DNA of 64,000 nt from Lumbricus terrestris (GCA_949752735.1 OX457036.1:17315933-17379932); one strand, 5' to 3'. Positions 60,691 through 63,645 are shown, numbered from the stretch's first letter. Numbers and translations are program-made. Notes: a model not told the origin generated them from the letters alone.

Positions 60691-60946
60691 CGATGACGAT
60701 GATGACAACGATGATGATAATCTAAAAATTCTAAATGATTAGAACAATAACTCAGTAATTGCAATCAGCTGCTACCATGTGCACGAAAAGACATATTTAA
60801 AAGATCGTTTTACTATGTTATATAATTCGTAATAATAATAATAATAAATTGAATTTTCAGATTCCATGTATCCATCACCAAGAGGTCAGGGGTCACCTGC
60901 ACATCTCCCTCCACCTCCACCAGAGTTGAGAGGTCATCTCGTATGA
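19209..60946 (+). CDS. NPHS1-like: Nephrin/Sns-class adhesion receptor, 22 exons, 1,291 aa (full gene span)
   Basis: Joined CDS: 19209-19254, 34034-34168, 35442-35621, 39068-39400, 40270-40560, 42104-42270, 43641-43773, 44684-44809, 45349-45513, 46537-46839, 47306-47602, 48472-48753, 49436-49554, 50136-50322, 51420-51608, 51918-52016, 52765-52914, 56884-57026, 58467-58674, 59407-59504, 60226-60364, 60861-60946. Every junction is GT-AG and every phase matches, giving one ORF of 1,292 codons including the stop. Order: signal peptide (1-~18), nine Ig-type modules, FN3 (~922-1018), TM helix (~1031-1058) followed by RRRKKK, and a Tyr/Pro/Gly-rich tail. Human nephrin is ~1,240 aa with eight Ig, a spacer between Ig6 and Ig7, FN3 and TM; here the Cys-deficient seventh module fits the spacer. 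Kirrel/Neph proteins have only five Ig. Family role: homophilic and Neph-binding adhesion at filtration slits and in myoblast fusion. The role in this organism is inferred. Confidence 0.93.
19376..19524. mobile_element. MITE, 149 bp, 8-bp TSD
   Basis: The ends CATAGGCGCAATCA and TGGTTGCGCCTATG are inverted, and TGTACTGC is duplicated at 19368-19375 and 19525-19532. Inside are repeated CCTAAAAGTTGG words and G-tracts. It is non-coding and lies in nephrin intron 1, 121 bp after the donor. Duplication length suggests a hAT-like transposase. Confidence 0.88.
19596..19800. repeat. Tandem ~100-bp repeat of a dispersed family
   Basis: Two copies of ACACTGCCATATCAATGATG, GCCCTCCTCCTT and CAGGCTTGGGACTGGCACTGGCAG start at about 19599 and 19699. 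The second half recurs inverted at 23170-23240 and in diverged form at 62445-62510. It is probably part of a retroelement that I cannot name. Confidence 0.65.
20645..21163. mobile_element. Non-coding TIR element with CGCGTAC/CGTAC repeats
   Basis: The left end CATAGCTCGATGCATACG and right end CGTACCCTCGAGCTATG are inverted with mismatches. TTTTAAGG is duplicated perfectly at 20637-20644 and 21164-21171. Near each end are clustered GTACGCGTA or ACGTACC words and the matched phrase ACCTTTCAAA(G/C)AATAAAATACG. At 519 bp with no ORF it is a non-autonomous element in intron 1. Confidence 0.85.
21345..21650. mobile_element. Unpaired transposon-like segment
   Basis: Phrases ACACCCCCCGAAATGGA and GGCCGTAGCTAC are typical of repeat-derived DNA. 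The ACACC(C)CCCGAAATG phrase recurs three times (21380, 21460, 21600). I could not find paired termini or a target duplication, so limits are approximate. Confidence 0.35.
22358..22590 (+). mobile_element. tRNA-derived SINE
   Basis: A tRNA-like head has the A-box-like TGGTGTAGTGG near 22368 and a perfect B box GGTTCGAATCC at 22417-22427, so it carries an internal RNA polymerase III promoter. A unique body (CTTGGGCAAGTCCTTCACTC) follows, then the tail CGCCTCTGAGTAG...CTTGAAGGGGCGCTATAA and an ACAA-rich end. Related copies lie on the minus strand at 35738-35942 and 41828-42055. The 3' tail is shared with LINE fragments. Confidence 0.88.
23309..23572. repeat. 44-bp minisatellite
   Basis: About six head-to-tail copies of a 44-bp unit beginning AACCAGTTGATAAATTCGTC (starts at 23356, 23400, 23444 and onward). 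It explains the matching frames on the minus strand. There are no unique spacers, so it is not CRISPR-like. Confidence 0.92.
23610..25722. mobile_element. hAT-like element, outer copy of nested pair
   Basis: The ends CAGTGGTTTTCAACC and GGTTGAAAATCACTG are inverted with one mismatch. GCTTAAAG is duplicated perfectly at 23602-23609 and 25723-25730. Subterminal GCGGAACCC words are also inverted between the two ends. The ~1.3 kb outside the nested insertion includes an open frame at 24134-24550 with no recognised transposase motif, so the element is probably non-autonomous or decayed. Lies in nephrin intron 1. Confidence 0.92.
24614..25440. mobile_element. hAT-like element nested inside 23610-25722
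   Basis: The ends CAGGGGTTCTCAAACTTT and ACAGTTTGAGAACCCCTG are inverted. ATCTACAG is duplicated at 24606-24613 and 25441-25448. GGCGTACCCC words lie near both ends. At 827 bp without a transposase frame it is non-autonomous, and it must be younger than the element it interrupts. Confidence 0.93.
26035..26345 (+). mobile_element. Possible decayed retroelement segment
   Basis: Fragments such as the AGAAACGACGGAGGACCAGG run and a region reading Lys/Arg-rich then Trp-containing peptides resemble a degraded LINE C-terminus. It abuts a LINE-like tail at 26350. Support is weak. Confidence 0.3.
26350..26530 (-). mobile_element. Retroelement 3' end with (TTGAA) tail
   Basis: Read on the minus strand it runs from TAGTGGGATCACTCCCTTTC to AATAAACAATTTGAATTTGA. 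The same end signature, with GGGAGTGATCCC(A/G)CTAG and a repeated ATTCAA tail, occurs at 41147-41342. The (TTGAA)-type tail and AATAAA indicate a retroposed 3' end. Confidence 0.6.
27220..27415. repeat. Polypyrimidine CTT/CCT repeat
   Basis: About 200 bp of almost pure pyrimidine on the + strand (TCT, TCC and CCT triplets). Mirror-repeat polypurine tracts can form triplex DNA. It explains the poly-Ser and poly-Glu frames. Confidence 0.92.
28865..29340. repeat. Purine-rich GGA/GAA tract
   Basis: About 470 bp of strongly purine-biased + strand sequence (GGAGGA, GAAGAG). The Lys/Glu-rich and Leu/Ser-rich frames here are compositional. Confidence 0.7.
29610..31345. mobile_element. 1.7-kb TIR element, 8-bp TSD
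   Basis: The ends TAGGGTGCTCCA and TGGAGCACCCTA are inverted. GTATATAT is duplicated at 29602-29609 and 31346-31353 (the match can also be read as 10 bp). A second inverted pair lies inside: AAGGTTAAGCCTTGCCACC at 29728-29746 against GGTGGCAAGGCTTAACCTT near 31220-31238. A 131-codon frame (30060-30455) and other fragments lie inside but match nothing I recognise. Superfamily is uncertain (hAT-like by duplication length). In nephrin intron 1. Confidence 0.85.
31610..32047. repeat. (CATA)n tetranucleotide array
   Basis: Mixed CACA/CATG passes into about 65 nearly uninterrupted CATA units from ~31778 to 32047. Related CATA runs lie at 32545-32610. Tyr-Ile-His-Thr frames in it are artefacts. In nephrin intron 1. 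Confidence 0.93.
32545..32610. repeat. (CATA)n tetranucleotide array
   Basis: About 15 CATA units in intron 1. Confidence 0.9.
34034..34168 (+). CDS. NPHS1-like: Nephrin-like exon 2: first half of Ig1
   Basis: Acceptor GATTTCAG|TG, phase 1 in and out. Encodes residues ~16-61 with the B-strand Cys42 and Trp53 (ALQWTKDG). The donor CTTG|GTAAGT coincides with the left target duplication of the element at 34177-34588. Confidence 0.93.
34177..34588. mobile_element. Foldback element with telomere-like core, inserted on a splice donor
   Basis: Inverted arms of about 52 bp are built of repeated CCACTATTCCGA(A/G)GGT words: left 34177-34230, right ~34535-34588. The core is degenerate GGTTAGGGTT. GTAAGTAT is duplicated at 34169-34176 and 34589-34596, and the left copy is the 5' splice site of exon 2. 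It has no coding capacity. Confidence 0.88.
35070..35265. repeat. ATGAACCATAT-type degenerate repeat
   Basis: Irregular repeats of (AC)ATGAACCATAT in intron 2. Function unknown. Confidence 0.6.
35442..35621 (+). CDS. NPHS1-like: Nephrin-like exon 3: second half of Ig1
   Basis: Acceptor TTGCCAG|GC and donor ATCA|GTCAGT, phase 1 on both sides. Encodes [16 protein letters not shown] and [14 protein letters not shown] (Cys100), a sequence pattern specific to the first Ig of nephrin/Neph proteins, which forms the trans-adhesion face. Confidence 0.95.
35738..35942 (-). mobile_element. tRNA-derived SINE, degraded
   Basis: Minus-strand copy of the 22358 family: tail words CAGCGCCACTTCAAGC and CTACTCAGAGGTGCTC at the left, body CTTGAGTAAGTCC, and a B-box remnant (GTTCGAATCC with a divergent 5' side). 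It lies in nephrin intron 3, 117 bp after the exon 3 donor. Confidence 0.8.
36258..36630. repeat. AT-rich cryptically simple sequence
   Basis: TATATA, TGTATA and TTATAT words mixed over ~370 bp in intron 3. No gene. Confidence 0.8.
37235..37886. repeat. (GATT)n tetranucleotide array
   Basis: About 650 bp of GATT units with GACT, GAGT and GGTT variants. It explains the Ser-Ile-Asn-Gln frame on the minus strand. In nephrin intron 3. Confidence 0.93.
38693..39021. repeat. (GACA)n/(GA)n array before exon 4
   Basis: Mixed GACA and GA repeats ending about 45 bp upstream of the exon 4 acceptor. Ser-Leu frames on the minus strand are artefacts. Confidence 0.9.
39068..39400 (+). CDS. NPHS1-like: Nephrin-like exon 4: Ig2
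   Basis: Acceptor CTGTTTCAG|TA, donor CTGC|GTAAGT, phase 1-1. A whole Ig domain: [20 protein letters not shown] with its partner Cys in ALYTCQALH. Residues ~121-232. Confidence 0.95.
39429..39622. mobile_element. hAT-type MITE, copy B
   Basis: The ends CAGGGCTTTTTCAACG and TTAAAAACAGCCCTG are inverted, with the 8-bp duplication TGTGGCAC at 39421-39428 and 39623-39630. The body is the reverse complement of copy A at 6775-6981. It begins 28 bp after the exon 4 donor. Confidence 0.92.
39829..39999. repeat. GAT / CTA triplet mix
   Basis: Imperfect GAT, AAT and ACT/GCT triplet runs in intron 4. Non-coding. Confidence 0.8.
40270..40560 (+). CDS. NPHS1-like: Nephrin-like exon 5: Ig3
   Basis: Acceptor CCATTTAG|AT, donor CAGT|GTCAGT, phase 1-1. 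[20 protein letters not shown] pairs with AIYQCQASN. Residues ~232-329. Confidence 0.95.
40591..40753. mobile_element. hAT-type MITE, 163 bp
   Basis: The ends CAGTGGCGTAGGCAAGG and CCTGGCTACGCCACTG are inverted. ATTATTGA is duplicated perfectly at 40583-40590 and 40754-40761. Internal AAACCCCCCC tracts lie at both sides. It starts 30 bp after the exon 5 donor. Confidence 0.93.
40985..41500 (-). mobile_element. LINE 3' fragment split by a later insertion
   Basis: 40985-41100 (AAAGCACTTCTCTCAGCAAG, AGAGCTTTTCAGAAGTGCTT) and 41370-41500 (GGAAGTCCATTCCATGG, GGCAAAGCATCTGGAT) match consecutive parts of the minus-strand LINE fragment at 57352-57700. The DNA between them is a GA run plus the (TTGAA)-tailed retroelement end at 41147-41342. 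Confidence 0.65.
41147..41342 (-). mobile_element. Retroelement 3' end with (TTGAA) tail
   Basis: On the minus strand this runs from CTAGCGGGATCACTCCCTTC to AATAAACCAATTGAATTG with repeated TTGAA. Same family as 26350-26530. It sits within the LINE fragment at 40985-41500. Confidence 0.65.
41828..42055 (-). mobile_element. tRNA-derived SINE
   Basis: A full minus-strand copy of the 22358 family: tail GTGCCTTTCAAGCTCACTAC at the left, B box (GGATTCGAACC on this strand) near 41992-42002 and tRNA-like head to 42055. AAATATTT flanks it at 41820-41827 and 42056-42063, a probable target duplication. It ends 48 bp before exon 6. Confidence 0.88.
42104..42270 (+). CDS. NPHS1-like: Nephrin-like exon 6: first half of Ig4
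   Basis: Acceptor CTGTTACAG|TC (phase 1), donor CCTCAG|GTATCT (phase 0). Contains [19 protein letters not shown]. Residues ~329-384. Confidence 0.93.
42403..42717. mobile_element. hAT-like MITE, 315 bp
   Basis: The ends CAGTGGTTCCCAACC and GGTTGGGAACCACCG are inverted, with the final CTG mutated to CCG. CCATAGCC is duplicated at 42395-42402 and 42718-42725. GTGGCCC(T) words lie near both ends. In nephrin intron 6. Confidence 0.88.
43450..43473. repeat. (TA)n microsatellite
   Basis: A short TA run in intron 6; the adjacent 43500-43580 is also AT-rich simple sequence. Confidence 0.8.
43641..43773 (+). CDS. NPHS1-like: Nephrin-like exon 7: second half of Ig4
   Basis: Acceptor CGTTTCAG|GG (phase 0), donor CATGT|GTAGGT (phase 1). 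Contains [13 protein letters not shown]. Residues ~385-429. Confidence 0.93.
44684..44809 (+). CDS. NPHS1-like: Nephrin-like exon 8: first half of Ig5
   Basis: Acceptor ATATCAACAG|AT directly follows a TA-rich simple repeat. The donor GAAAG|GTTGGT is weak but keeps phase 1. Contains [20 protein letters not shown]. Residues ~429-471. Confidence 0.88.
44887..45030. repeat. ATC triplet repeat
   Basis: CAT/ATC triplets in intron 8, followed to 45250 by loose AATCATC words. Poly-His and poly-Met frames are artefacts. Confidence 0.85.
45349..45513 (+). CDS. NPHS1-like: Nephrin-like exon 9: second half of Ig5
   Basis: Acceptor GATTCTAG|GT, donor AGCT|GTAAGT, phase 1-1. Contains [20 protein letters not shown]. 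Residues ~471-526. Confidence 0.93.
45927..46241. repeat. (GGT)n then GAT triplet repeat
   Basis: About 240 bp of GGT with GTT/GAT variants, then ACG and GAT triplets. It produces poly-Val, poly-Thr and poly-His frames. G-rich strand; possible G-quadruplex. In intron 9. Confidence 0.93.
46270..46500 (+). mobile_element. LINE 3' tail fragment
   Basis: The end reads AGAGCACCTCTGAGTAG then CTTTAAGGGTGTTATATAAA and a GATT tail (46445-46500), the same tail as 51276 and 63573. The 175 bp upstream are probably the decayed ORF2 end. It stops 36 bp before exon 10. Confidence 0.6.
46537..46839 (+). CDS. NPHS1-like: Nephrin-like exon 10: Ig6
   Basis: Acceptor TTGCAG|TT, donor CTCT|GTGAGC, phase 1-1. 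[19 protein letters not shown] pairs with EIYACRATN. Residues ~526-627. Confidence 0.95.
46966..47245. repeat. (CTTA)n array
   Basis: About 280 bp of CTTA/CTTG units with CACT variants in intron 10. Leu-Thr-Tyr frames are artefacts. Confidence 0.92.
47306..47602 (+). CDS. NPHS1-like: Nephrin-like exon 11: Cys-deficient Ig-type module (nephrin spacer)
   Basis: Acceptor TTGTTGCAG|AT, donor CTGT|GTAAGT, phase 1-1. Residues ~627-726. Ig features are Trp664 (TYSWFFAG) and [11 protein letters not shown] (Cys707), but the B-strand cysteine is replaced: [10 protein letters not shown] has Leu651 at that place. Position seven of nine matches the non-Ig-annotated spacer between Ig6 and Ig7 of vertebrate nephrin. 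Cys707 would be unpaired. Confidence 0.92.
48472..48753 (+). CDS. NPHS1-like: Nephrin-like exon 12: Ig8
   Basis: Acceptor GTGCACAG|AT, donor AAAT|GTATGT, phase 1-1. [20 protein letters not shown] pairs with [12 protein letters not shown]. Residues ~726-820. Confidence 0.95.
49171..49352. repeat. GAT triplet repeat
   Basis: GAT/GAC triplets with an AAG interior in intron 12. It continues directly into the TTA run at 49355-49431. Poly-Asp and poly-His frames are artefacts. Confidence 0.92.
49355..49431. repeat. (TTA)n run abutting the exon 13 acceptor
   Basis: TTA/TTATC triplets end in ATCATTTACAG, so the microsatellite itself supplies the pyrimidine-rich tract of the exon 13 3' splice site. 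Confidence 0.88.
49436..49554 (+). CDS. NPHS1-like: Nephrin-like exon 13: first half of Ig9
   Basis: Acceptor CATTTACAG|AT (phase 1), donor CAAG|GTGATG (phase 0). Contains [19 protein letters not shown]. Residues ~820-859. Confidence 0.93.
49629..49790. repeat. ~23-bp minisatellite
   Basis: About seven units of TAATGCACAAAACATTATCA with TTTG/TTCG ends in intron 13. No unique spacers. Confidence 0.88.
50136..50322 (+). CDS. NPHS1-like: Nephrin-like exon 14: second half of Ig9
   Basis: This exon contains no Met codon. Acceptor CGACTTTTAG|GG (phase 0), donor ATCA|GTGAGT (phase 1). Contains [20 protein letters not shown] and NDLGDDSN. Residues ~860-922. Confidence 0.93.
50400..50590. repeat. 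ATT triplet repeat
   Basis: Imperfect ATT/ATC triplets in intron 14; a second run follows at 50681-50775. Confidence 0.88.
50681..50775. repeat. (ATT)n microsatellite
   Basis: About 30 ATT triplets with a few ACT variants in intron 14. Confidence 0.9.
51276..51342 (+). mobile_element. LINE/SINE 3' tail with (GATT) end
   Basis: GAGCGCCTCTGAGTAGG, then TTGAAGGGGCGCTATATAAA and GATTGATTGATTGA. This is the common 3' tail. The upstream ~100 bp may be the decayed body. In intron 14. Confidence 0.75.
51420..51608 (+). CDS. NPHS1-like: Nephrin-like exon 15: first half of FN3
   Basis: Acceptor CTTTTCCAG|GT, donor AAAG|GTAATG, phase 1-1. Contains [10 protein letters not shown] and [19 protein letters not shown], the typical FN3 start with its core Trp. 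Residues ~922-985. Confidence 0.94.
51918..52016 (+). CDS. NPHS1-like: Nephrin-like exon 16: second half of FN3
   Basis: Acceptor AATTTCAG|GC, donor TTCAG|GTGATT, phase 1-1. Contains [19 protein letters not shown], the classic FN3 F/G-strand pattern. Residues ~985-1018. Confidence 0.94.
52147..52507. mobile_element. hAT-like MITE, 361 bp
   Basis: The ends CAATGCTATTCAACCTGTGG and GGGTTCGACAGCACTG are an inverted pair with mismatches. CATTAGAA is duplicated perfectly at 52139-52146 and 52508-52515. GTGGCCC words lie near both ends. In nephrin intron 16. Confidence 0.87.
52765..52914 (+). CDS. NPHS1-like: Nephrin-like exon 17: transmembrane segment
   Basis: Acceptor CTCCGCAG|CT; the donor AAAAG|GTTTAC is weak but phase-correct (1-1). 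An acidic juxtamembrane linker precedes a ~28-residue hydrophobic helix (1031-1058: [13 protein letters not shown] and on to ILFFI) and the stop-transfer RRRKKK. Only the weak donor is uncertain. Confidence 0.92.
52998..53135. repeat. (GGAT)n/(GGGT)n repeat
   Basis: Tetranucleotide GGAT and GGGT units with variants in intron 17; the His-Pro frames on the minus strand are artefacts. Confidence 0.88.
53673..54085. promoter_or_regulatory. Left cluster of ACAAC(A/T)CCG motifs
   Basis: ACAACACCGTTAC at 53673, ACAACACCGATAC at 53862, ACAACTCCGATAC at 54018 and 54032, then the inverse GTAACGGTGTTGT at 54053 and AACGGAGTTGT at 54075. These are candidate transposase-binding subterminal repeats or promoter elements of the gene at 54214. 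Confidence 0.65.
54214..55647 (+). CDS. Transposon-borne repeat protein, two exons, ~280 aa
   Basis: Exon A is 54214-54903 (230 codons), donor CGG|GTAAAT; exon B is 55495-55647, acceptor TTGTTCTAG|GT; phase 0. The stop TAA is at 55645. N-terminus (~1-43): Cys/His cluster [16 protein letters not shown], possibly zinc-binding. Residues ~45-190: sixteen 9-aa repeats like DTNPEDHVV / STNQEDHVV, acidic and probably disordered. C-terminus (~198-265): [18 protein letters not shown], then [15 protein letters not shown] and [13 protein letters not shown], which looks like a small SH3-like beta domain of the sort seen in uncharacterised transposon-linked animal proteins (from memory, not searched). Only exon A is open as one ORF; the splice is inferred from the C-terminal domain continuing in frame. 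Function unknown. Confidence 0.7.
54343..54795 (+). repeat. 27-bp coding minisatellite, 16 units
   Basis: Units like GTCAGCACAAATCCAGAAGA + CCACGTA (27 bp, 9 codons). A higher-order 216-bp duplication (eight units) links 54346 and 54562: units 9-13 repeat units 1-5 nearly exactly. The frame is never broken. Confidence 0.92.
55637..55850. repeat. ~109-bp tandem duplication in the element's 3' region
   Basis: GTTTTAATTAAATGTTCACA to GGTTTTTATTAAAAGTTGAC occurs twice (starts at 55637 and 55746). It covers the stop codon and 3' UTR of the internal gene. Confidence 0.85.
55991..56224. promoter_or_regulatory. Right cluster of ACAAC(A/T)CCG motifs
   Basis: TACCACTCCGTGAC at 55991, ACAACTCCGTGCC at 56011, ATAACGGAGTTGT at 56181, GTAACGGTGTTGT at 56212. 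These mirror the left cluster and are candidate subterminal binding sites. Confidence 0.6.
56884..57026 (+). CDS. NPHS1-like: Nephrin-like exon 18: cytoplasmic tail
   Basis: Acceptor GGAGTGTAG|AT (phase 1), donor TTTGAC|GTAATC (phase 0). Residues ~1068-1115: [14 protein letters not shown] and [20 protein letters not shown]. No known signalling motif is obvious. The exon is placed by phase on both sides. Confidence 0.85.
57050..57077. repeat. (TTAA)n run
   Basis: Seven TTAA units in intron 18. Confidence 0.8.
57346..57700 (-). mobile_element. LINE 3' fragment
   Basis: The minus-strand frame reads [19 protein letters not shown], which resembles the 'K...GLAPxYL' segment near the C-terminus of non-LTR polyproteins, followed by Arg/Ser-rich sequence. 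Its 3' end is GAAAGGCTCTTGCTGCGAGA + AGCACTTTATAAATGG. A related, interrupted copy lies at 40985-41500. In nephrin intron 18. Confidence 0.7.
58318..58407. repeat. (ATT)n microsatellite
   Basis: About 28 ATT triplets in intron 18, about 60 bp upstream of the exon 19 acceptor. Confidence 0.9.
58467..58674 (+). CDS. NPHS1-like: Nephrin-like exon 19: cytoplasmic tail, Tyr/Pro/Gly-rich
   Basis: Acceptor GTGTCTTAG|GT (phase 0), donor CGAG|GTACAT (phase 1). Residues ~1116-1185 include [19 protein letters not shown] and EGLYPDGMM. The tyrosines are candidate phosphorylation sites, but the YDEV-type Nck sites of vertebrate nephrin are not seen. Confidence 0.9.
58777..58978. repeat. ~16-bp minisatellite
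   Basis: About 11 units of GTTCAAGATTAGTTTT with variants, starting ~100 bp after exon 19 in intron 19. Confidence 0.92.
59407..59504 (+). CDS. NPHS1-like: Nephrin-like exon 20: cytoplasmic tail
   Basis: Acceptor CGTTTATAG|GT (phase 1), donor CAACGG|GTCAGT (phase 0). Residues ~1185-1217: [20 protein letters not shown]. Confidence 0.88.
60226..60364 (+). CDS. NPHS1-like: Nephrin-like exon 21: cytoplasmic tail, Pro-rich
   Basis: Acceptor TTTCCTAG|GG (phase 0), donor GCTG|GTAATT (phase 1). Residues ~1218-1264 include [10 protein letters not shown] and PSRYVPPA. An (ATGA)n simple repeat lies just upstream (60117-60190). Confidence 0.9.
60655..60720. repeat. GAT triplet repeat
   Basis: GAT/GAC triplets in the last intron. 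Confidence 0.88.
60861..60946 (+). CDS. NPHS1-like: Nephrin-like exon 22: C-terminus and stop
   Basis: Acceptor GAATTTTCAG|AT (phase 1), stop TGA at 60944. Encodes [16 protein letters not shown], then [18 protein letters not shown] is a possible SH3/EVH1 ligand. The C-terminal GHLV ends in Val but lacks the Ser/Thr at -2 of class I PDZ ligands, unlike Neph proteins. Confidence 0.92.
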
Positions 60947-61451
60947 ACCACCGGCAACTTTCGCGAAAACTGGAAAAGCTGGAAAAGTGAAGGCCACCAG
61001 ATCGACCTTGAACTGAACTCGCTGTCCGAGAGACTCGACCGATTTTATCTTTCCATTGTTGTTTCTAATTCGTAGAATCTGTCGTTAGAGAAAAATCTGT
61101 ATTGATATATAATGCAAAACAATTTTTATAAGCAAATCTTTACTTGTATTATGTGATGGTTATTATTTTCATATTGTTGTGGTTATTATTATTATTGTTG
61201 TTGTTGTTATTATTATTATTAGGCTATTATTATTATTATTATTATAACACACATTTATTTTTTCAAAAGAGACTGGCAGAGTCATTTACAGGCTAATATC
61301 TATGCTCCTTTTGAACATTAGGCTACGTAACGTAACATTATTATTGTTAAATTATTATTATTGTTATTATTATTGTTATTATATAATTTCCTTTATTGCA
61401 AAATAGATACGTCCCTAATGTAACAACAATTCCGAAGAAAAAGTATCGCTT
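60947..61451 (+). other. Nephrin-like 3' UTR / 3' flank
   Basis: AT-rich sequence with TTA/ATT triplet runs (61168-61245 and 61338-61382). I see no clear AATAAA signal, so the transcript end is unplaced. Confidence 0.45.
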
Positions 61452-61760
61452 CTATGTTTCTTGGTCCTCGTCCCCTACGTCGTGCACAAAAGTGCCTCTA
61501 AATGCTACTGCGTTGTAGCGTTGTGTGCAGATGGACAAGCGCTGGAAAAGATACATTGATTCCATAGGATCGCCCGTGGCGGCAGTCAGCTGACGACCTA
61601 GTTCCATAATGAACTCACGACCTGACATATTAATTGGTCCCAATGTTTCTAATGCTATTTGAACGAAGTTGTGGGTTGCAGGCAGATCAGCATATTTTGT
61701 TATTTTGCGCGATGCGGCCAATTCAGCTGCGCTCCCAGGTGTCGTTGATGTCTTCGGTAA
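61452..61760 (-). mobile_element. Retroelement polyprotein C-terminal fragment
   Basis: The minus-strand frame reads AAELAASRKITKYADL, then FVQIALETLGPI and YLFQRLSICTQRYNAVAFRG before a stop. This pattern (KYxxL, 'xETLGPI', 'LFQRLSxxxQRxNA') is the conserved end of reverse-transcriptase polyproteins in many animal LINEs. The 5' side dissolves into an (ATT)n run at 61764-61810. A dead fragment. Confidence 0.75.
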
Positions 61761-61763
<3 letters not shown>

Positions 61764-61809
<46 letters not shown>

Positions 61810-61810
61810 G
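61764..61810. repeat. (ATT)n microsatellite
   Basis: About 16 ATT triplets next to the retroelement fragment; they give a poly-Asn extension in the minus frame. Confidence 0.9.
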
Positions 61811-62394
61811 CTATGCATGCTATATTAATATGCATTTCCGCAGCTTGTGAAATTAGTAGCAAGTTGTATTAAATATTTTGAGCTGATAGAATTTGCAGAC
61901 AGTTGTACAGTTGCTTATTTGCTGTTATGAACTTATGATTAGTAGACTGACCCTTAAAGTTTGAAAGATGTGCAATTGTGCATCAGTATTACCAGTTGGG
62001 AGGCACTTAATATTTTAGGCATGAGAGTACTAACGAGGAAACCAATTCAACTGCTAGTTCAGTGTTAGAAGGTTCTACTTGCACCGCTAACCTAGTCCTA
62101 TTCTCTCTATCTGCCAGTCACATAATTATTAGGCTAATATGATAATATCATTATGCTGTGGTTATTAGAGAGTAAGATTTCTAGTATCAGTAGGCCCTAT
62201 GCTTGATTCGCGCAATATGCTTGGACCCACATTTAGGGGGCTTAGCCCCCTCTGGCGCCGCCACTGCAAATGACCATCAATTTTAATGCAATTACAGAAT
62301 AATTAGTTTTGATGACTTAGCCAAGGGCTACACAACTTAAAAAACTGTAGGCCTACCTCGCCAAAATAGAAGAAGATTGGCCTAAACGTCCTTT

Positions 62395-62710
62395 AACGTA
62401 GCATGTAAAGTCCTGGGCACGACATTAAACTGCATCCGTCCTCTGCCAAAGGGAACCAACAACGTCCCTGTGCCGGTCCTAAGCCCGGACAAAGGAGGAA
62501 GGCTTGCCAGATGGGTGGCGATACGCTGGCAGTAAAAGAGAAAGACGATTGAAATCCGCAAAAACCACGACACAAGTGACAGAACGACCCAGATGCTTCA
62601 AGGTGTCATGATGTGGAGCAGACATGCAAAGGCCGGTCAGGACAGACCGGTGGAGAGAGTCGGGGGGGAGAGCGTGGGACACATACGGGCATTGACCTAG
62701 GTTGTCCTTC
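62395..62710. mobile_element. Dispersed retroelement-like segment
   Basis: Contains CTCTGCCAAAGGGAACCAAC and GTGCCGGTCCTAAGCCCGGA + CAAAGGAGGAAGG, a diverged form of the repeat at 19596-19800 and 23170-23240. The block from 62575 to 62710 resembles a decayed 3' end. Family not identified. Confidence 0.45.
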
Positions 62711-62747
62711 ATGCTTCTATCCCAATATTCTCTTCATTTAGACAATG

Positions 62748-63000
62748 TAAATGTAAAATGTAAATGTAATCGGATTTTTATATAGCGGCTGTCTTATGGC
62801 CTCTACCCTGAGGGTGAGATCCTTCACCACCGCTCGCCCGTTTGAATGGACGCCACGCCATTTAGGTCCCCGTGGACGGACCGTGCTCGCCCTAGATTTT
62901 TAAATCTCTGAATTTAATTGCCACCTTCGGGATTCGAACCGCGACCCTCACGCTCTCTTCCACAGACGCGCGGCCGCCACCTCTCTTATGTAGCTAACGT
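62748..63000 (-). mobile_element. Second tRNA-derived SINE family (candidate)
   Basis: On the minus strand GGTTCGAATCCC (62933-62944, + strand GGGATTCGAACC) is a Pol III B box preceded by a tRNA-like head (GCGGCCGCGCGTCTGTGG). The body ends in AGCCGCTATATAAAAATCC and a tail of TTACATT repeats. Body and tail differ from the 22358 family. Confidence 0.65.
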
Positions 63001-63277
63001 GGACAATTAAGATGGTCTAGCTGCTCCAAGATGTTAGGCTAACGGTAGGCTATGGAGCAGACTTGCTGACCGGACCTGTTGAAGCTGGGCAGCATGACGC
63101 GAGACGGACTCAGACAGAGAGTGGCGTCGGACTCTTACGGGCATTGAGCCCAATGATGTTGTTGATGATGTAAATTAAATGAAAGACTAAAAATTGTAGT
63201 GCGAAACGACGAAACGTTTCTTACAGATAAAAGTGGAACCGCGGTGAATCAAAATAATTATTTCATTTCGAAGATAG

Positions 63278-63645
63278 ATGAAACTGGATCATTTCTTCGA
63301 CGACGCGGCGTCACTAGGCAGGTCAAGGCAGGCCTATCTATGTGAACTCTGCTGTCCAGTGTCTGTCGTCCTTGCTCGCAGTACCATTCGCTCTGCCTCT
63401 AGCGGGAAGTTTTTGGTCCCGCGTGTTGAAACCTCAACTTGTCAGCGTCGTGATTTCTCAGTTGTTGGTCCATCTATATGGAATAGTCTGTTGGAGATGC
63501 GCCTGTTATCTAGGGCTGACTCGTCAGTGTTTTACAGGCTCCTTAAAACTTTTTGTTTCACCGTGGTTGGACTCAGAGCGCCTCCGAGTAGCTTTATTGA
63601 AGGGGCGCTATCAAAATTATTGAAATGAATAAATGAATTGGACCT
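63278..63645 (+). mobile_element. LINE 3' fragment (ORF2 C-terminus plus tail)
   Basis: The frame contains AYLCELCCPV, FLVPRVETSTCQRRDFSVVG, PSIWNSL and a 'LLKTF' end, then reads straight into the tail GAGCGCCTCCGAGTAGC + TTGAAGGGGCGCTATC and an AAATGAAT tail. It matches the 11565-12004 fragment. 5'-truncated, not functional. Confidence 0.85.

Noticed and set aside
19209..60946. Kirrel/Neph assignment for the adhesion gene
   Set aside because: Those proteins have five Ig domains and no FN3; this one has nine Ig-type modules plus FN3, the nephrin/Sns plan.
62225..62272. hAT end at GGCGCCGCCACTG
   Set aside because: Only one end is visible; no partner end or duplicated CAAATGAC was found in the window.
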